From positions 1 through 64,000 of the forward strand of contig NZ_FTMG01000018.1 of assembly GCF_900155965.1 (NCBI RefSeq): a stretch of 64,000 nt of DNA, in the 5' to 3' direction. The translations under genes were made by a program, and so were the position numbers. Below the pieces are notes generated by a model. The model was not told where the DNA came from, searched no databases, and was given only the letters and a program-made list of their open reading frames with translations. Below are positions 34,540-44,628 of this stretch, in pieces (the stretch's first letter is position 1; every line of letters begins with the position of its first letter). The stretch comes from Mucilaginibacter lappiensis. GTDB lineage: Bacteria; Bacteroidota; Bacteroidia; Sphingobacteriales; Sphingobacteriaceae.

Positions 34540-35545
34540 TTTCTTATTAACAATAGCCATTCCTACTTATAATCGGGAAGTTTATTTAAGAAGATTACTT
34601 GAAAGTCTTTTTAATCAGCAAAGCGATTTTAAAGATCAGGTTGAAATCATAATATCAGATAACGCATCTACAGATAATACTCAAGCTGTTATTGAGGATT
34701 TTATGAATAGGGAGTTAAAAATTAATTTAATAACAAATCCTGAAAACATAGGAAGTGATAGGAATATTGCTCAATGTTATGCAAAAGCTAAAGGAAAATA
34801 TGTTGTTGCTTTTGGTGATGATGACGTACTTTACCCAAATTCTGTTGCGATTATTTTAGATATAATTAATAAGGTTAAGGACTTTGGTGTTTTATATCTT
34901 AATTGGGAGGTTATTAAAAAGGATAAATTGATTGTCGAATCGGATATATTATTGATAGATGATTATCTCCAATTTTATAATAAAGTGAGTCATAATTCAA
35001 CATTTATATCCGGAAATGTAGTGAATTCAAAATATGTTAGCAGTGTGAATTTCGATCAATATTTTGGTACTAGCCTGGTGCAATGGCCATTTATATTAAC
35101 GGCTTCATTAAGCGAACCATATAATATTTTTCATATACAGCCATTGGTTGGCGTACAACCCGATAATAGTGGCGGCTTTAGCGTATGTAAAGTTTTTGGT
35201 GAAAATCTTAATCAAATTGTTAATGAATTTGATGTGAATCCCAAAACAAACAGAGTATTTAATTTAATTAAGGTAAGGCTATTAATTGAATCTTTTCCCA
35301 ATTGGATATACAGAATAAAAACTACTAACCATTCTTTTTCTGACGATAATAACTTGCATAAAACGTTATCACCAGTATATTCTAAATTTCCTCAGTATTG
35401 GTTTCTCGTTTATCCTTTAATTATTTTAAATAAATCTATAATTAAAGTATTATGGCCGTTTTATCAGATTTACGTTAAAGTACTCGGCCATTTATTAAAT
35501 AAAAAAGAAAAGAATCAACTTGATAAAATAATCAAAATAAGATGA
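34532..35545 (+). CDS. Glycosyltransferase family 2
   Basis: 337 residues, GT-A fold. FLLTIAIPTYNREVYLRRLL opens the nucleotide-sugar domain, ISDNASTDN and FGDDDVLYPNS give the Asp-rich metal site (DDD). ATG 34532 is preferred to a TTG at 34475, whose product would have no family match before MNNFLLT. Overlaps the flippase by 8 bases and the epimerase by 4. The donor sugar cannot be told. A hydrophobic stretch near the C-terminus (FPQYWFLVYPLIIL) may dock it to the membrane. Confidence 0.9.
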   Translation: MNNFLLTIAIPTYNREVYLRRLLESLFNQQSDFKDQVEIIISDNASTDNTQAVIEDFMNRELKINLITNPENIGSDRNIAQCYAKAKGKYVVAFGDDDVLYPNSVAIILDIINKVKDFGVLYLNWEVIKKDKLIVESDILLIDDYLQFYNKVSHNSTFISGNVVNSKYVSSVNFDQYFGTSLVQWPFILTASLSEPYNIFHIQPLVGVQPDNSGGFSVCKVFGENLNQIVNEFDVNPKTNRVFNLIKVRLLIESFPNWIYRIKTTNHSFSDDNNLHKTLSPVYSKFPQYWFLVYPLIILNKSIIKVLWPFYQIYVKVLGHLLNKKEKNQLDKIIKIR

Positions 35546-36660
35546 TGAATAAGGTTTTAATTATATTTGGAACCCGTCCGGAAGCAATAAAGATGGCTCC
35601 GCTGGTACAAGCGTTTCAAAACTCTGATAAATTTATTACAAAAGTTTGTGTTACAGCTCAACATAGACAAATGCTTGATCAGGTTTTACAGTTCTTTGAA
35701 ATAACACCTGATTTTGATTTGAACTTGATGAAACCTAATCAAAATCTTTATACCATATCATCTGAAATATTATTGGGTCTCAAACCAGTGTTGGATGATT
35801 TTAAACCTGACTATGTTTATGTACATGGTGATACCACCACATCAACATTTGCTGCTATTGCGGCTTTTTATAGTGGCGCTAAAGTATGTCATATAGAAGC
35901 TGGTTTAAGAACCTATGAAAAATTGTCCCCTTTTCCGGAAGAAGTTAACCGACAATTAACGTCAAGAATTGCTGATTTGCACTTGGCGCCAACGCCAAAA
36001 GCGAAGCAAAACCTGATAAACGAAGGAATAAAAGAAGACACCATTATAATTACTGGAAATACGGTAATAGATGCGTTGTTTTATGCTGTTCAAAAACTGG
36101 AAAATTATGAAGATAGTGAAATCAATTATTTAAACACGATTCTTGACAACACTAAAAGGCTTATTTTGGTTACAGGGCACAGGCGGGAAAACTTTGGAAA
36201 GGGTTTTCTTAATATTTGTAATGCTTTAAAAAAGATAGCCACTCATGAAGATGTACAGATAATATACCCCGTTCATTTAAATCCGAATGTTTTAGAGCCG
36301 GTGCATACTTTATTAAACGGTATAGATAACATTAAATTAATTGAACCACTTTCGTATCCTGCATTTGTCTATCTTATGAAAAAAAGCTATTTGATATTAA
36401 CTGATAGCGGTGGCGTACAGGAAGAAGCTCCAAGCTTGGGGAAACCAGTATTGGTAATGCGAGATACTACAGAGCGTCCGGAAGCTTTGACTGCTGGCTG
36501 TGTGATTTTAGTTGGTACCGATCCTGATGTTATAATATTCGAAGCAGAAAGGCTTTTAAATGATGAAGCGCATTATAAAAGCATGTCTGGAGCAATTAAC
36601 CCTTATGGTGACGGTAATGCATCAAACAGAGTGCTTGAAAGTTTAATTCAAGCCATATGA
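35542..36660 (+). CDS. wecB: UDP-N-acetylglucosamine 2-epimerase (non-hydrolysing)
   Basis: 372 residues. Blocks of the family are all present: IIFGTRPEAIKMAPL, HGDTTTSTFAAIAAF, HIEAGLRTYEKLSPFPEEV, TGHRRENFGKGF, and DSGGVQEEAPSLGKPVLVMR. It interconverts UDP-GlcNAc and UDP-ManNAc. The dehydrogenase WecC is not nearby, so ManNAc rather than ManNAcA is the likely building block, unless the next enzyme is encoded elsewhere. Overlaps its neighbours by 4 bases on each side (ATGA), showing translational coupling. Confidence 0.95.
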   Translation: MMNKVLIIFGTRPEAIKMAPLVQAFQNSDKFITKVCVTAQHRQMLDQVLQFFEITPDFDLNLMKPNQNLYTISSEILLGLKPVLDDFKPDYVYVHGDTTTSTFAAIAAFYSGAKVCHIEAGLRTYEKLSPFPEEVNRQLTSRIADLHLAPTPKAKQNLINEGIKEDTIIITGNTVIDALFYAVQKLENYEDSEINYLNTILDNTKRLILVTGHRRENFGKGFLNICNALKKIATHEDVQIIYPVHLNPNVLEPVHTLLNGIDNIKLIEPLSYPAFVYLMKKSYLILTDSGGVQEEAPSLGKPVLVMRDTTERPEALTAGCVILVGTDPDVIIFEAERLLNDEAHYKSMSGAINPYGDGNASNRVLESLIQAI

Positions 36661-37715
36661 AAACTCGGATTTTAATTATTTCCTCTTATTATAATGAAGA
36701 AAACATAAAAGATGGAATGATGCAGCGCGTAAAATCCGTTGATGATAATTTGATGAACTTTGAAAGGATCTATTTAAATGTAAGAATTCACAAGTTCTTT
36801 AAAAAGAAAACAGTTCATCAACAGGAAAACGTGAAAAGCTACGATATAAATGCTGTTTTTCATTTATTTTTTCTTTTAAGATGCATTGCCAAAAGTGATA
36901 TCATATATTTTCATTCTATATATAATGTTATCAGGGTATTTCCATGGTTTTTGTTATTTAGGAAAAAAACTATTTTAGATGTCCATGGTGTTGTGCCAGA
37001 AGAACTGGCTAGCATGGGACGGGGTTTTAGGGCTGGTATATATTCCTTTCTAGAAAAGATTGCCTTTAAAAAAATATCATTGATGATATTTGTAACTGAA
37101 AGCATGGCCGATTATTACAAAAAGAAATATCCGAAATGGCATGGAGCTTACAAGATATTTTATATTGTGCCTGCTAATTTGGTTGTTGACAATAATACAA
37201 CCATTGAAAATAACGGAAAGATAAATGTTATATATAGCGGCAATACCCAAAAATGGCAAAACATTGAATTGATGCTTAACGTTATAAAAAATAATTTATC
37301 TGAAAAAATTAATTATTTGATATTAACAGGCGAACCGGAAGTGTTTAATGAACAAATTAAAAATTTAAATATAGATGCCACTAAAATTTCAATAAAAAGT
37401 GTTCATCCTAATGAGCTTGCTCAGTATTATGAAAAAGCGCATTACGGCTTTATACTCAGAGATGATGTTGTGGTAAACAGGGTTGCAAACCCAACAAAAC
37501 TTATCGAATATTTGTGTTACGGATTAATACCGATTGTAAAGTCTGCCGAAATAGGCGACTTTATGAAGCTAAAATATGAATACCTTAGTTATGAAAATTT
37601 TTCAGATAGGGTGCTTCCGGTAAAAAGCCAAATTAATCTCAGCATAGCTCAGTCTATTATAGAAAGTTACAACCCTCAAAAAATATTTGATGAAATATTT
37701 GAAGCTTTATTATGA
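36657..37715 (+). CDS. Glycosyltransferase, GT4-like
   Basis: 352 residues, GT-B fold. The C-terminal half has INVIYSGNTQKWQNIELML, KSVHPNELAQYYEKAHYGF and NPTKLIEYLCYGLIPI, the last with the EY...G pattern of the GT4 nucleotide-sugar pocket. The N-terminal half is less conserved. Donor and acceptor unknown. ATGA overlap at both ends places it in the core operon. Confidence 0.82.
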   Translation: MKTRILIISSYYNEENIKDGMMQRVKSVDDNLMNFERIYLNVRIHKFFKKKTVHQQENVKSYDINAVFHLFFLLRCIAKSDIIYFHSIYNVIRVFPWFLLFRKKTILDVHGVVPEELASMGRGFRAGIYSFLEKIAFKKISLMIFVTESMADYYKKKYPKWHGAYKIFYIVPANLVVDNNTTIENNGKINVIYSGNTQKWQNIELMLNVIKNNLSEKINYLILTGEPEVFNEQIKNLNIDATKISIKSVHPNELAQYYEKAHYGFILRDDVVVNRVANPTKLIEYLCYGLIPIVKSAEIGDFMKLKYEYLSYENFSDRVLPVKSQINLSIAQSIIESYNPQKIFDEIFEALL

Positions 37716-38923
37716 CAGGATATCTTCTTTTTTTTATCCCTTTGGCTATACTTGCCTTTTTTGAGTCATCAAAGTTTAAAGACGAATATGTTAATTATGT
37801 AATAAAATTACTTTGGCCGGTAACAATTGTTGCGGCTTTTATTTTTATCGGTCTCCGTTATAAAGTTGGACTTGATTGGTTTCAATATTATGATTTTATG
37901 GATCATACAGAAAACCTTGGGCAAGTTATATCCGGCCCCGATAACGCCCCTATATTTTACGATGCACCATTTGAGATAGGATATAAATGGCTTTGTCTTA
38001 TCATTAAAACTCTAGGTATAGGATTTCCTGGTCTTGTAGCAATTATATCTGCATATAATCTTTTTTGTTTAACATGGTTTATTAAGCGATATATTCCCGA
38101 CTACCGTTACATGTTTATGTTGATTTTATATTCAATCAACATTTTCAGGGAGTTTGATATATTAAGACAAAGTTTAGCATTTTACACTTTATTGTTTGCC
38201 ATACCGCAAATAAATAAGTCATTCTTTAAATACCTTTTAATTTGTTCAGTGGCTACACTTTTCCATAACAGTGCTTTAATATTTATACCTGTATATGGCA
38301 TATTTAAACTGCGTCTCTCAAAGAATTTAATTCTCGTAACCTCTTTTTTATATATACTTAACTTTATAATCCCTTTTAAAATTTTAAGTACGATAAGTCG
38401 AATTTTTTTGTTGGTCCCATCGTCATCAAGCTTTTTAGTGGAGAAGTTTTTATCATATATCGAATTGTTTCCCAATAGTATCCATTTTAATTTTCTGGCG
38501 TTTACCAATATTTTCATGCTGTTTTCCATGTGGTTATTTTATGATAAAGTGGTTAGGGATAGTAAACAGCACCATAATTTATTTATGATGTTCATCGCAT
38601 ACATTTTTGTCGTTATATTTTTTTCACAGGTAGACGAAATTAGCGGTAGATTTGCCTATTATTTTACCATTGAATCTGCTTTTATATTAGCTATAATGTC
38701 ACAATGTTATAGTAAATACAGTCGCATATTTTATAATGCATGTTTGTTGGGAATAGCTTGTATCAAATTTATCTCGCCACTTAAAAATGAGGCTTCTTAT
38801 TTAACGTATTTCCCCTATAATAATTATTTGTTAATTGATGATGCTGAAGACCTTCGGATAATGAATAATTTTTACAAAGCACAGGAAAAAACAAAAGAGT
38901 TTTATGATAACCAGGCCAAGTAA
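37712..38923 (+). CDS. EpsG-like O-antigen/capsule polymerase (Wzy)
   Basis: 403 residues with about 10 to 11 membrane helices and a larger loop after the fifth. FIGLRYKVGLDWFQYYDFM and the DILRQSLAFYTLLFAIP stretch are typical of EpsG-type Wzy proteins (RQ.LA..). It would polymerise repeat units on the periplasmic side. Identification rests on topology and the EpsG motif, since Wzy proteins are poorly conserved. ATGA overlap with the upstream gene; a 62-base gap follows. Confidence 0.82.
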   Translation: MTGYLLFFIPLAILAFFESSKFKDEYVNYVIKLLWPVTIVAAFIFIGLRYKVGLDWFQYYDFMDHTENLGQVISGPDNAPIFYDAPFEIGYKWLCLIIKTLGIGFPGLVAIISAYNLFCLTWFIKRYIPDYRYMFMLILYSINIFREFDILRQSLAFYTLLFAIPQINKSFFKYLLICSVATLFHNSALIFIPVYGIFKLRLSKNLILVTSFLYILNFIIPFKILSTISRIFLLVPSSSSFLVEKFLSYIELFPNSIHFNFLAFTNIFMLFSMWLFYDKVVRDSKQHHNLFMMFIAYIFVVIFFSQVDEISGRFAYYFTIESAFILAIMSQCYSKYSRIFYNACLLGIACIKFISPLKNEASYLTYFPYNNYLLIDDAEDLRIMNNFYKAQEKTKEFYDNQAK

Positions 38924-38988
38924 TATGATGGTTTTAGAGGTAGGTTACCTATATGAAAATAATGATTTGTTAATTATATAGCCAGTTG

Positions 38989-40002
38989 ATGGATAAAGTT
39001 TATGTTGTTGTTGTTAACTATAAAAAATACAACGATACTATAGAGTGCTGTGAAAGTGTTCTAAAAAGTAGCTATAAAAATTGTCAGATTTTGTTAATTG
39101 ATAATTCGCCAGATTCAGAATCTAGTGTAAATCTGGTAAAGTGGCTAAATAACAAAAGTTTTGAAGTAGATACATCTTATGTTGAATTGGTTTATCCACT
39201 AATAGATAAACCAATACCTCATGTTTATATATATGAAACAGAATTTTTAGAAAGGACTACAGGTTTCGAGGAACAGGTAGTATTGATCAAGGCGGAGAAT
39301 CGTGGATTTGCCGCTGCAAATAATATTGCGCTAAAACATATCCATAAAACTGCAGGTCTGGATAGTTTTATATGGATACTTAATAATGATACCGTTGTAG
39401 AGCGCAGCTGCATGGAAAATCTGAAACGCTTTTTTGATAATCATGACCGTAAATATATTGTAGGAAGCAAGCTCATGTATTACTATCAGAAAGATAGGAT
39501 ACAGGCTATTGCGGGCCTGTATAATAAATGGCTGGGAAGTACTTATCATGTAGGTGATCATGAAGTTGACTTAGGGCAGTACGATGAATTTATTTTTGAT
39601 AGCAATAACTATGTGGTGGGTGCTTCTATGTTTATTAGCAAACAGTTCATAGACACTGTAGGTTTAATGAACGAAGAGTATTTTTTATACTTTGAGGAGA
39701 TGGATTGGGGATTAACCGCCGGGCAGTTTGGGTTTAGATTAGGTTTTCAACCTCTGGCTGTGGTTTACCATAAAGAAGGCTCTTCTATTATAAAAGGTAA
39801 TAACGACAATAAATTTATTGCCGATTATTACTCAATAGTTAACCGGGTGAAGTTTACGAAAAAATGGTATAGCGGATACTTAGTTATAGTGATGGGTGGA
39901 GTTGTGTATGCCCTTCTTAAACGATTATTTAAAGGTAAATTTAACTTAGTAAAGAAAATCATTAACTCCCTTTATAAAGTCCTTTTTTCTAAACATAAAT
40001 AA
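38989..40002 (+). CDS. Glycosyltransferase family 2, WbbL-like
   Basis: 337 residues. VYVVVVNYKKYNDTIECCESVL begins the GT-A domain, the DxD-like site is ILNNDTVVE, and YFLYFEEMDWGLTAGQFGFRLG is the rhamnosyltransferase-type block found in WbbL relatives. Deoxyhexose transfer is therefore a guess. The TTG at 38986 only adds one residue before ATG 38989. A hydrophobic helix near residue 300 may anchor it. Confidence 0.88.
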   Translation: MDKVYVVVVNYKKYNDTIECCESVLKSSYKNCQILLIDNSPDSESSVNLVKWLNNKSFEVDTSYVELVYPLIDKPIPHVYIYETEFLERTTGFEEQVVLIKAENRGFAAANNIALKHIHKTAGLDSFIWILNNDTVVERSCMENLKRFFDNHDRKYIVGSKLMYYYQKDRIQAIAGLYNKWLGSTYHVGDHEVDLGQYDEFIFDSNNYVVGASMFISKQFIDTVGLMNEEYFLYFEEMDWGLTAGQFGFRLGFQPLAVVYHKEGSSIIKGNNDNKFIADYYSIVNRVKFTKKWYSGYLVIVMGGVVYALLKRLFKGKFNLVKKIINSLYKVLFSKHK

Positions 40003-40101
40003 TATCAATTAAGTCTTCGTGAATGCTTGTTTATGAATTATTATTATGGAAATTGTTAGATTGATCTCCTGGATTGGTGTTGTTATTATTGATGAAATCA
40101 A

Positions 40102-41145
40102 ATGGATATATTGATTAATGCCAGGTTTCTGACCCAAAAACTAACAGGTGTACAGCGTTTTGCGGTTGAGATAGCTAAACAAATAAAGCAAATAATGCCT
40201 TCAGTGGTATTTGTTACCCCTGCTAATATCATTCATAAAGAACTATTTATTGAATTAGGGGCAAAGATTATTGGAAGTAATAAAGGCGTATTGTGGGAGC
40301 AGGTTGATTTACCTCTGTTTCTTATTAAATCAGGTAAACCGCTGCTTATTAACTTATGTAATTTAGCTCCATTATTTTATAGTAATCAGGTTATAACTTT
40401 GCACGATGTAGCATTTTTTGTGAATCCGGCTTGGTTTAGCAAAAAATTCGTTAGTTACTATAAATTTTTAATACCCCAAATTAGTAAAAAAGCAAAACTG
40501 ATATTTACAGTTAGCCATTTTTCAAAAAGTGAAATTATAAAGTATATTAATGTTGATCCGGAAAAGATAAAGGTAATTTATAACAGTGTATCTGATCTTC
40601 CCGAAGTTTCTAAGCACGAAATTGACTATGGCCGATACGTGCTGATAGTTGGTTCAATAGATAAAAGGAAAAATATCACCAATCTGATTGCGGCATTTAA
40701 TTTAATATTACAAAAAGATTTCAAACTTATTATTGTTGGCGATGTTAACGCTATTTTCAATAATACGGGTAATGAAAATTTCAAAAAACAAGATGATATT
40801 GTTTTTTTAGGTAGAGTGAATGATACTGAATTAGCTGGATTATATTCAAATGCGTTGATGTTTGTATATCCAAGCTTATACGAAGGATTTGGCATTCCTC
40901 CATTAGAAGCGATGGCGTACGGTTGTCCTACAATCGTTTCTGATATTGATAGCTTGAAAGAGATTTGTGGTGATGCCAGTTTATATGTAGACCCGTATAA
41001 TATTGAGGATATTTCAAAAAGCATCAATTTGTTGGCACAGGACAGAGCATTACGTAATAATCTTATATCAAGAGGGAGGCAAAATATAAATAGATTTAGT
41101 TGGAAAGACTCCGCTAAACAAATAATTGATTCAATAGCGTTTTAA
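40102..41145 (+). CDS. Glycosyltransferase family 4
   Basis: 347 residues, GT-B. MDILINARFLTQKLTGVQRF is the typical GT4 N-terminus, with TGVQR the acceptor-loop glycine; the C-terminal part has YVLIVGSIDKRKNITNLI, VFLGRVNDTELAGLYSNA and YPSLYEGFGIPPLEAMAYG, the E-x7-E motif. Mannosyl or related hexose transfer is common in this group. Separate from its neighbours by gaps of 99 and 12 bases. Confidence 0.9.
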   Translation: MDILINARFLTQKLTGVQRFAVEIAKQIKQIMPSVVFVTPANIIHKELFIELGAKIIGSNKGVLWEQVDLPLFLIKSGKPLLINLCNLAPLFYSNQVITLHDVAFFVNPAWFSKKFVSYYKFLIPQISKKAKLIFTVSHFSKSEIIKYINVDPEKIKVIYNSVSDLPEVSKHEIDYGRYVLIVGSIDKRKNITNLIAAFNLILQKDFKLIIVGDVNAIFNNTGNENFKKQDDIVFLGRVNDTELAGLYSNALMFVYPSLYEGFGIPPLEAMAYGCPTIVSDIDSLKEICGDASLYVDPYNIEDISKSINLLAQDRALRNNLISRGRQNINRFSWKDSAKQIIDSIAF

Positions 41146-41157
41146 AACACATAACAA

Positions 41158-42264
41158 TTGAAAGTTGCATTAGTACACGAATGGCTCACCGTTATAGGTG
41201 GCTCTGAAAATGTTTTTAAAGAAATAGCTTCTCTTTACCCTCAAGCTGATATTTATACCCTTGTAGCACGTAACGAGACGGTAAAAGCTTTAAATCTGGC
41301 CGATCATAAAGTTACTACCTCCTTTATCCAAAATCTACCATTCGCAAAATCTAAATACCGCTCATATCTGCCACTTTTTCCATTGGCTATTGAACAGTTT
41401 GATTTATCTGATTATGATCTGATCATATCCTCATCCCACGCTGTTGCAAAAGGGGTTTTAACAAATTCAAACCAGGTACATATTTGCTATTGCCACTCGC
41501 CAATCAGGTATGCCTGGGATTTACATCATCAATATCTTAAAGAAACGGGCTTAAACAAAGGTCTAAAAGGATTTATAGCCAAATATCTGTTGCATCGTAT
41601 CAGGCAATGGGATATTATAAGCACCAACAGAGTTGATCATTTTATCGCCAACTCAAAATATATAGGTAAACGTATAAAGAAAGTGTACAATCGGGAAAGT
41701 ACGGTTATATACCCTAATGTATCTACAGAAGAGTTTTTGCCTGTATATGAAAAGAAAGATTATTATGTAACATGTTCAAGATTTGTCCCATATAAAAAGA
41801 TCGATTTAATTGTGGAAGCATTTGCCCAAATGCCTGACAAAAAACTGTATGTAATTGGTGATGGTCCCGATTTTAAAAAAGTGAGTAAATTGGCAAAATC
41901 TAACGTTACTTTACTGGGCTATCAACCGTTTGATATGTTAAAGAAATATCTCTCAGAAGCAAGAGCTTTTGTTTTTGCTGCTGAAGAAGACTTTGGAATT
42001 TTGCCGGTAGAAGCTCAAGCTTGTGGTACGCCGGTTATTGCTTATAAAAAAGGCGGTGCCCTTGAAAGCGTTGTTGAAAATGAAACCGGGATCTTTTTTA
42101 AAGATCAAACAGCTTCTTCTATTAAAGACGCAGTTGAGTGGTTTGATATTAATTTATCATTATTTAATTATAAAAAAATTGCAGATCATGCTGCCGGTTT
42201 TTCAACTGCGCGTTTTAAAAGTGAGTTTTTGACCTTCATAAATAGCAAAATAGATAACAAATAA
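41158..42264 (+). CDS. Glycosyltransferase family 4
   Basis: 368 residues, GT-B. KVALVHEWLTVIGGSENVFK opens the first domain; CYCHSPIRYAWDLHHQYL and the C-terminal FAAEEDFGILPVEAQACGTP (E-x7-E) mark the family. Start is TTG 41158, as the characteristic N-terminus begins exactly there and no ATG lies nearby in frame. It is 12 bases after the preceding transferase. The last transferase of the AT-rich block. Confidence 0.9.
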   Translation: MKVALVHEWLTVIGGSENVFKEIASLYPQADIYTLVARNETVKALNLADHKVTTSFIQNLPFAKSKYRSYLPLFPLAIEQFDLSDYDLIISSSHAVAKGVLTNSNQVHICYCHSPIRYAWDLHHQYLKETGLNKGLKGFIAKYLLHRIRQWDIISTNRVDHFIANSKYIGKRIKKVYNRESTVIYPNVSTEEFLPVYEKKDYYVTCSRFVPYKKIDLIVEAFAQMPDKKLYVIGDGPDFKKVSKLAKSNVTLLGYQPFDMLKKYLSEARAFVFAAEEDFGILPVEAQACGTPVIAYKKGGALESVVENETGIFFKDQTASSIKDAVEWFDINLSLFNYKKIADHAAGFSTARFKSEFLTFINSKIDNK

Positions 42265-42403
42265 CCCTTATTTCGATATTTTCTATTGTAATAAAATAAA
42301 ATTCTAAAACTTAAACGCCTTTGTAGCGTTATACACTTAATCAACGTATTGGTATTAAAATACAAACTTTATCGTTATGTAAATAATATAACATATAAAG
42401 TGC

Positions 42404-42411
42404 TATATTTG
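42404..42411 (+). promoter_or_regulatory. -7 promoter box of the initiating transferase
   Basis: TATATTTG followed by C, a perfect TAnnTTTG match, 14 bases before ATG 42425. Confidence 0.5.
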
Positions 42412-42424
42412 CAAAACTAAATCT

Positions 42425-43774
42425 ATGTCAATACGATACTCGAAATTTCTTCAGCCCGTTACTTTTATAAGTGATTTAATAGTATTAAATATTGCTTTGC
42501 AATGCGCCCATTCATTGGTGTTTAAATACTACTCATCCGAGATACAATCTGTAAATTTTGTACTACTGGTTAATTTAGTATGGGTGTCTGTTTCAACCAT
42601 TACCAAAAATTATACTATTTCCAGACCGTTGGTATTAAAGGATAATCTTAACCGGTTTCTATCGTCCTTACTTTACCATTTGCTTGTAGTACTTGGTGTT
42701 ATTTATTTTTTCAGGCTGTACGAAGTTAGTCGGTGGGAAATGTTCTTTACTTATTCCCTGTTCTTCTTCTTTATCATTATACAGCGATCAATTATATTCT
42801 TTATCCTGGATTATATTCGGAAAAAAGGATACAACAGAAGGCATGTGCTTGTTATAGGGGATCAAGATATCGCTAATCGACTGATCAGGTCATTCTCTAA
42901 GCACCCAGAATATGGTTATTACTTTACCGATTTTATTTCGGAGGATATGATAAAGGATTTTCCTGAACAGGCTTTGATGGAGAAACTGGTTAGTAAAAGT
43001 CCGGATGAGGTATTTGTATGCTATAAATATCTGCACCCATTATTATTGCAAAAGCTAGTTGATTTTGGGGAGCAAAATGCTGTTAAAATAAAATTAGTGT
43101 CAGATTTGATACTAAATAACAACTATGCTAGTATTGTTAATTATGAAAACCTTCCGGTTATTCAGCTTTCAGCAAACCCTGAACTGAGTTTTAAAGTAAT
43201 ATTTTTTAAGCGGAGTTTCGATATCGTGTTTTCATTAAGTGTAATGATTGTTGGGCTTCCGGTATTCCTTTTGTTGATGTTAATTACTAGAATGACATCA
43301 AAAGGCCCTGCTTTTTATAAACAAGAAAGGATAGGCAAGAATCATAAACCATTTACCATATACAAGTTCAGAAGCATGTATATAAATGCCGAGAAAGCAG
43401 GTCCGCAATTATCAAGTGACCGGGATCCTCGTATAACTGGATGGGGAAGGATATTAAGGAAATCAAGACTGGATGAACTACCTCAGTTCTGGAATGTACT
43501 TAAAGGTGAAATGTCTGTAGTAGGACCTAGACCCGAAAGACAGCATTTTATTGAACAACTCATTGAAAAATCGCCCAGCTATAGAAAGCTGTTACGTATT
43601 AAACCCGGTCTTACTTCTATAGGGCAAGTATCTTACGGCTATGCCGAAAACTTGGATCAAATGCATAGCCGCATTCGTTATGACCTCATTTATCTCAACA
43701 ATATCAACTTTAATAGTGATATGGGGATAATTTTGAAGACCATCAGGGTAATGGTGCAATTAAAAGGTAAATAG
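42425..43774 (+). CDS. Polyprenyl-phosphate sugar-1-phosphate transferase (WcaJ/WbaP type)
   Basis: 449 residues. Four to five N-terminal membrane helices (about 10-130), a cytoplasmic Rossmann-like segment (HVLVIGDQDIANRLIRSF), a further hydrophobic segment (VFSLSVMIVGLPVFLLLM), and the bacterial sugar transferase domain: GPAFYKQERIGKNHKPF, YKFRSMYINAE, KSRLDELPQFWNVLKGEMS and VGPRPERQHF. It should attach the first sugar phosphate, often glucose, to undecaprenyl phosphate, starting each repeat unit. It has its own promoter and closes the locus. Confidence 0.93.
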   Translation: MSIRYSKFLQPVTFISDLIVLNIALQCAHSLVFKYYSSEIQSVNFVLLVNLVWVSVSTITKNYTISRPLVLKDNLNRFLSSLLYHLLVVLGVIYFFRLYEVSRWEMFFTYSLFFFFIIIQRSIIFFILDYIRKKGYNRRHVLVIGDQDIANRLIRSFSKHPEYGYYFTDFISEDMIKDFPEQALMEKLVSKSPDEVFVCYKYLHPLLLQKLVDFGEQNAVKIKLVSDLILNNNYASIVNYENLPVIQLSANPELSFKVIFFKRSFDIVFSLSVMIVGLPVFLLLMLITRMTSKGPAFYKQERIGKNHKPFTIYKFRSMYINAEKAGPQLSSDRDPRITGWGRILRKSRLDELPQFWNVLKGEMSVVGPRPERQHFIEQLIEKSPSYRKLLRIKPGLTSIGQVSYGYAENLDQMHSRIRYDLIYLNNINFNSDMGIILKTIRVMVQLKGK

Positions 43775-43940
43775 CCCCAATAGGCTGGTTGGCGTTTATT
43801 GTGTTTACCTGTTGTTTTAAAGTAAAAAGGCTCAAATACTTAACAAAGCATCCCTTGCGTATAGTATGATTAGATGATTTTCTTGTAAACTTGCGTACTT
43901 GCTGTGTAACGAATACGGCAATTGATTGTCATACTCTTAT

Positions 43941-44522
43941 ATGGAGCGCTACCAAACAGCAACAGATAGCCAGTTATTGGAATTGATCCGTAAGGATGAC
44001 CGGGTAGCCTTTACCGAACTATATAATCGTTATTGGGATAAACTGTTCACAGTAGCTATGCACAGGCTAAATGATGAGCATGAAGCCGAAGAAGTAGTAC
44101 AGGAAGTTTTTTTGAGCCTTTGGCAACGACGGTTAACCATCGAACTTACGCATAGTTTGAATACCTATTTGTCGGTTGCCGTTAAGTATCGTATCATCAA
44201 TCATCTGGATAAGCAGTTTCGTAAAAAGCAGCATATAGATCACCTAACCATTCATGCGCCGCGTGAGCTGGATAGTACCAGTCAATGGTTATCAGAAAAA
44301 GAGCTCCGTGTACAGCTCGAACAAAGCATCAGCCGCTTACCCGAAAAGTGCCGGATAGTTTTTTTATTGAGTCGTGAACAGAATAAAACAAACGCCGAAA
44401 TTGCTGCCGAACTCAACATTGCCGAAAAAACGGTAGAGGCACATATGACCAAGGCTTTAAGTACACTCAGACAAACATTAAATATCACCATTCCTTTGCT
44501 GATTTACCTGATAGATAAATAA
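43941..44522 (+). CDS. ECF-type RNA polymerase sigma factor (first system)
   Basis: 193 residues. Sigma-2: RVAFTELYNRYWDKLFTVAM and EAEEVVQEVFLSLW; sigma-4: LPEKCRIVFLLSREQNKTNA with the helix-turn-helix EIAAELNIAEKTVEAHMTKA. A TTG at 43926 adds five residues before ATG 43941 and is unlikely. Such sigma factors pair with a FecR anti-sigma and a TonB receptor; the matching FecR lies at 46955, beyond an inserted divergent gene pair. Two hairpins follow the stop. Confidence 0.93.
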   Translation: MERYQTATDSQLLELIRKDDRVAFTELYNRYWDKLFTVAMHRLNDEHEAEEVVQEVFLSLWQRRLTIELTHSLNTYLSVAVKYRIINHLDKQFRKKQHIDHLTIHAPRELDSTSQWLSEKELRVQLEQSISRLPEKCRIVFLLSREQNKTNAEIAAELNIAEKTVEAHMTKALSTLRQTLNITIPLLIYLIDK

Positions 44523-44540
44523 TTTTCATTTTATCACACA

Positions 44541-44618
44541 TAGTTGTCTTACGATGAGTTTTAAATGCTAAAAGACAACTATTTACGGTCTTTGTTTTTA
44601 CAAAAAAGCAAAGACCGT
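44541..44618. terminator. Two hairpins after the first sigma factor
   Basis: TAGTTGTCTT/AAGACAACTA (44541-44550, 44572-44581) and ACGGTCTTTG/CAAAGACCGT (44585-44594, 44609-44618), the second with extra T/A pairing and ATTTGTTT after it. Probably ends the sigma transcript and perhaps the convergent monooxygenase transcript. Confidence 0.65.
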
Positions 44619-44628
44619 ATTTGTTTCC

